From Firmicutes bacterium UBA3914 (GTDB lineage Bacteria; Bacillota; Limnochordia; Darwinibacteriales; Darwinibacteriaceae): a stretch of 9,463 nucleotides of DNA. A program made the translations under genes and the position numbers. This document shows positions 7,024 to 9,463 of the stretch, in pieces (the first letter of the stretch is position 1; every line of letters starts with the position of its first letter). Location: assembly GCA_002391385.1 (NCBI GenBank), contig DGEY01000070.1, forward strand, positions 13,995-23,457. Direction: 5' to 3'. The notes beneath the pieces were generated by a model. It had not been told where the DNA came from and ran no database searches. It saw nothing but the letters and a program-made list of their open reading frames with translations.

Positions 7024-8144
7024 ACGAGCAAGCTATCGCGAGCACTTTGGCGAAGCGGGAGGTGAAGCGAAGTTTGGTCCTGGTTGCTAGGGTCGTTTTT
7101 GCATTTATAGGTGCGCTCTTAGGTTATTCGGGGTCCTTGGTGTTGCTTGATGCGGGAGTCTTAAACGGAGTTGTTGAAAGCGGTTACCTAGTGGGTCTGT
7201 TAGTGTTCTCTGGCGTGTTAATCGGATTGCTCATTGGTCCACCAGTGGTAAGGGGGCTGATGATCGGGACCAAGGCGGCAACGCAGTTTGTACTGAAAAC
7301 CCCAACCCATCAACTGATGGGCGGGATCATCGGTCTTGTCAGCGGTTGGATTATTGCACTGGTTATTTCCATCCCCCTGCTGCGCATCCCGGTGTTGGGA
7401 GATTATGTTTCTATTGTGCTGGGCATCCTCCTGGGCTATATGGGCCTAGTGGTGGGTTTCAGGAAGACAGACGAGCTGCACGGTGTGTTTTCCCGGTCAG
7501 AGAGGGGTCTGCGTGGTCTGGTGGGGAGCTCGGAGGCCAGCCCGAAAATACTTGATACCAGCGTAATCATCGACGGCAGGATTGCCGACATCACCAAATC
7601 TGGTTTTCTGGAAGGAGATCTGATTGTTCCCTCCTTCGTCCTGGAGGAACTGCAGCACATTGCCGATTCCTCCGATGTGCTCAAGCGCAACCGCGGACGG
7701 CGGGGCTTGGACATCCTCAACCGGATTCAAAAAGAACCTTACTGTTCAGTGCGTATCGTCGAAGATACTTACGGGGAACTGAGCGAGGTGGACACCAAGC
7801 TGGTGAAGCTGGCGAAGGACCTGGGCGGCAAGGTGGTCACCAATGATTTCAACCTCAACAAGGTGTGTGAACTACACGGTGTCCCTGTACTAAACATCAA
7901 CGAGCTGGCCAATTCCGTCAAGCCCGTGGTGCTGCCCGGTGAAGAGCTGAAGGTACATGTGATTAAGGATGGCAAGGAGCAGGGTCAGGGAGTTGGCTAC
8001 CTGGATGATGGCACTATGATTGTGGTGGACGGCGGCCGCCGCTACATCGGCCAGACGGTTGCCGTGTTGGTCACCAGCGTTCTGCAGACTGCGGCAGGCC
8101 GCATGATTTTCGCCAAACCCAAGTCTATGGAACGGGCATTATAG
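7020..8144 (+). CDS. yacL: Membrane-anchored PIN-TRAM domain protein (YacL family)
   Basis: 374 residues, close to B. subtilis YacL. The N-terminus has four predicted membrane segments (about 19-43, 56-73, 100-121, 126-147). A cytoplasmic PIN domain follows, with D179 (ILDTSVIIDGRI), D185, D190, E209/E210 and D276 (VTNDFN) as probable metal-binding acidic residues of a nuclease fold. The C-terminus (about 305-370) is a TRAM domain of the RNA-binding OB type. The architecture suggests a membrane-tethered RNA-processing or RNA-binding protein, but the substrate is not established for this family. TTG is the first possible start because an in-frame TAA lies just upstream. No separate promoter is obvious; it is probably read from the carD promoter. 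An intrinsic terminator follows within 15 bp of the stop. Confidence 0.93.
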   Translation: MNEQAIASTLAKREVKRSLVLVARVVFAFIGALLGYSGSLVLLDAGVLNGVVESGYLVGLLVFSGVLIGLLIGPPVVRGLMIGTKAATQFVLKTPTHQLMGGIIGLVSGWIIALVISIPLLRIPVLGDYVSIVLGILLGYMGLVVGFRKTDELHGVFSRSERGLRGLVGSSEASPKILDTSVIIDGRIADITKSGFLEGDLIVPSFVLEELQHIADSSDVLKRNRGRRGLDILNRIQKEPYCSVRIVEDTYGELSEVDTKLVKLAKDLGGKVVTNDFNLNKVCELHGVPVLNINELANSVKPVVLPGEELKVHVIKDGKEQGQGVGYLDDGTMIVVDGGRRYIGQTVAVLVTSVLQTAAGRMIFAKPKSMERAL

Positions 8145-8156
8145 CTTTTTTCGTCC

Positions 8157-8190
8157 AAGGAGGCCTGGTGCTGGACATCAGGCCTTTTTT
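8157..8190 (+). terminator. Intrinsic terminator after yacL
   Basis: AGGCCTGGTG (8161-8170) pairs with CATCAGGCCT (8176-8185) as a 10-bp stem with one G-U pair and a 5-nt loop, followed by a run of Ts to 8190. Preceding AAGG can extend the stem into the T tract. This is a textbook Rho-independent terminator for the carD-yacL transcript. Confidence 0.92.
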
Positions 8191-8203
8191 GGTTCAAGAG
8201 GTA

Positions 8204-8245
8204 GGAGGCAGGAGGCAGGAGGCAACATGCGGGAAGCAGGAAGCA
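8204..8245 (+). repeat. Tandem 7-bp repeat carrying the ispDF ribosome binding site
   Basis: GGAGGCA occurs three times in perfect tandem (8204-8224). Two copies of the variant GGAAGCA (8232-8245) follow after a 7-nt break that contains the ATG. Each GGAGGCA unit is preceded by A, giving three AGGAGG Shine-Dalgarno matches ending 18, 11 and 4 nt before the ATG at 8227. The GGAAGCA copies fall inside the first codons of ispDF. Confidence 0.85.
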
Positions 8246-9399
8246 GCGGGATCGGCACCAAGGTGGCAGTGGTGATCGCGGCGGCAGGTTCGGGCAGGCG
8301 TATGGGCGCCGGGGAGAATAAGGTGCTGCTGCCCCTGGACGGAAAGCCCATGCTGCAGCACAGCATAGAATGCTTTGCCGCCATGGACGAAGTGTCAGAG
8401 ATCGTGGTGGTGACCAGATCAGAAGATCTGGAGGCAGTGCGGAGCTTAGCTGCGGGGATCGTCGCGCGCCGGCCCGTGCAGGTGGTAACCGGAGGCGAGA
8501 CCCGGCAGGAAAGCGTGTTCCTGGGGCTTAAGGCCCTGCCTGGGGATACCGACTGGGTGATCATCCACGACGGGGCGCGGCCCTTTATCACTGCGGAGCT
8601 GGTCCGCCGGGGCCTTGCCGCCGTGCGCAGGCATCTGGCGGTGGGTCTGGCCGTACCGGTAAAAGACACCATTAAGCGGGTGCGGGAGGGGCGGGTTGTG
8701 GACACGCCGCCCCGTGCAGAGCTGTGGGCGGTGCAGACGCCGCAGCTTTTCAGCTATCAGCTGATCCTCCGGGCCCACGAGCAGGCAAGGCAAAAGGGCC
8801 TTCAGGCCACTGACGACTGCGCTTTGGTGGAGGCGCTGGGGGAGCCTGTGCATATTGTCCCGGGTGAATACGCCAACATCAAAGTGACCACCCCCGAAGA
8901 TCTGCCCCCGCCGGAAGACTCCCTGGTTGGTTTTGGTTTTGATGTGCACCGCTTGGTTCCCGGCAGGCCCCTGGTGCTGGGGGGTGTGGAGATCCCCTTT
9001 GAGCTGGGCCTTTTGGGTCATTCCGATGCCGATGTCCTCACCCATGCGGTGATGGATGCCCTTTTAGGGGCCATGGGGGAGGGCGATATCGGCGAGCATT
9101 TCCCCGACACGGACCCCAGCTATGCCGGTATTTCCAGCCTGCTGCTTTTGGAGAGGGTGATGGGGCTGGTGCGGGAGCGGAGCCTAACCGTGGGCAATGT
9201 GGATGCGGTGATCGTGGCCCAGCGCCCCAAACTCACCCCCTGGAAAGCGGCTATCCGGGGTAAGCTGGCCCAGGCGCTGGGGACCGCGGAGAGGCAGGTC
9301 AATATCAAGGCCTCCACCAGTGAGGGTTTAGGTTTCACCGGCCGGGGAGAGGGGATCGCTGTTCAGGCGGTTGTTTCGTTGCGCCGCCGGCGCGGTTGA
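8227..9399 (+). CDS. ispDF: Bifunctional IspD-IspF enzyme of the MEP isoprenoid pathway
   Basis: Fusion of 2-C-methyl-D-erythritol 4-phosphate cytidylyltransferase (IspD, step 3) with 2,4-cyclodiphosphate synthase (IspF, step 5); the step-4 kinase IspE is not in the window. IspD spans about 13-230: AAAGSGRRMG with R25 and K32 (R20 and K27 in E. coli), HDGARP with D115, and NIKVT with K219. The IspF domain begins at about 235 after a very short linker: D239 and H241 (GFDVHRL) and H265 (LLGHSDADV) are the zinc ligands, and STSEGLGFTGRGEGI is its C-terminal signature. No catalytic residue looks lost. About 12 residues precede the normal IspD start and are partly encoded by the GGAAGCA repeat. 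ATG 8227 is the first start codon in the frame after the terminator. A terminator lies just upstream with no clear promoter between, so expression may depend on readthrough or an undetected promoter. Confidence 0.96.
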   Translation: MREAGSSGIGTKVAVVIAAAGSGRRMGAGENKVLLPLDGKPMLQHSIECFAAMDEVSEIVVVTRSEDLEAVRSLAAGIVARRPVQVVTGGETRQESVFLGLKALPGDTDWVIIHDGARPFITAELVRRGLAAVRRHLAVGLAVPVKDTIKRVREGRVVDTPPRAELWAVQTPQLFSYQLILRAHEQARQKGLQATDDCALVEALGEPVHIVPGEYANIKVTTPEDLPPPEDSLVGFGFDVHRLVPGRPLVLGGVEIPFELGLLGHSDADVLTHAVMDALLGAMGEGDIGEHFPDTDPSYAGISSLLLLERVMGLVRERSLTVGNVDAVIVAQRPKLTPWKAAIRGKLAQALGTAERQVNIKASTSEGLGFTGRGEGIAVQAVVSLRRRRG

Positions 9400-9424
9400 C
9401 TTGGGGGTAAGCGTTGCGTATAAT
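9396..9424 (+). promoter_or_regulatory. Sigma-A promoter overlapping the ispDF stop codon
   Basis: The -35 TTGACT (5 of 6) contains the ispDF TGA stop. The -10 TATAAT (9419-9424) is perfect, at 17-bp spacing. The predicted start near 9431 leaves a leader of about 20 nt before the next ATG. Confidence 0.85.
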
Positions 9425-9450
9425 ATGGGTATTATCAGGAAAAGGACACG

Positions 9451-9463
9451 ATGGGGAGAGTAG
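9451..9463 (+). CDS. gltX: Start of next gene, probably glutamyl-tRNA synthetase GltX (cut by window)
   Basis: Only four codons are visible: ATG GGG AGA GTA (M-G-R-V). AGGAAAAGGA (9437-9446) ends 4 nt upstream and a strong promoter precedes it. The GltX assignment is inferred from gene order (yacL-ispD-ispF-gltX in B. subtilis) and from the M-x-x-(V/I)-R-x-RFAPSPTG beginning typical of that enzyme. Four residues cannot prove it. Confidence 0.5.

Noticed and set aside
8204..8245. Heptamer repeat considered as a CRISPR-like or mobile-element end
   Set aside because: Units are only 7 bp, directly adjacent with no spacers, and there are no inverted ends or transposase nearby.
8168..8271. Short GTG-initiated frame starting in the yacL terminator, with AAGGAGG 4 nt upstream
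   Set aside because: The apparent ribosome binding site is part of the terminator hairpin, the frame runs through the heptamer repeat and overlaps ispDF in another frame, and the roughly 35-residue product has no recognisable feature.

Overview
The window is a conserved housekeeping gene cluster from a Gram-positive bacterium of the Firmicutes, most likely a moderately GC-rich Clostridia-type lineage. Four things point there: the order mcsB-clpC-radA-disA-(carD)-yacL-ispD/ispF-gltX, which follows the Bacillus subtilis ctsR-to-gltX region; strong AGGAGG-type ribosome binding sites; frequent GTG and TTG starts; and near-consensus sigma-A promoters. Placing carD inside this cluster, next to a small cysteine-rich gene, fits Clostridia better than Bacillus, where the carD homologue lies elsewhere. 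The exact taxon cannot be read from the sequence.

Layout. Positions 1-3334 hold the 3' part of mcsB (protein arginine kinase) and a full clpC (AAA+ unfoldase), 4 nt apart. They are the end of a ctsR-type proteostasis operon whose first genes lie outside the window. A long hairpin follows clpC, and a radA promoter is built into its right arm. radA (branch migration and recombination) and disA (c-di-AMP synthase and DNA integrity scanner) form a tight pair ending at 5885. Two nucleotides later, on the opposite strand, a small unassigned cysteine-containing gene ends. Its perfect-consensus promoter lies back to back with the promoter of carD, and an 11-bp-period direct repeat sits between the two promoters. 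carD is followed by yacL (membrane-anchored PIN-TRAM protein), which ends at a strong intrinsic terminator. Then comes a tandem 7-bp GGAGGCA repeat carrying the ribosome binding site of an ispD-ispF fusion gene. A promoter overlapping the ispDF stop codon leads to the first four codons of the next gene, probably gltX.

How the genes work together. McsB marks arginines by phosphorylation and ClpC recognises the mark, so the first pair is one degradation module. RadA and DisA act on branched DNA and signal through c-di-AMP. CarD tunes RNA polymerase at promoters. IspDF performs two steps of the MEP isoprenoid pathway. No mobile element, CRISPR array, rRNA or tRNA was seen, and no gap between genes exceeds about 180 bp. 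Nothing here is clearly a new system. The best leads are the RHK variant of the DisA active-site motif, the small conserved-looking gene opposite disA, the terminator-promoter overlap, the repeat between divergent promoters, and the triple Shine-Dalgarno repeat before ispDF.
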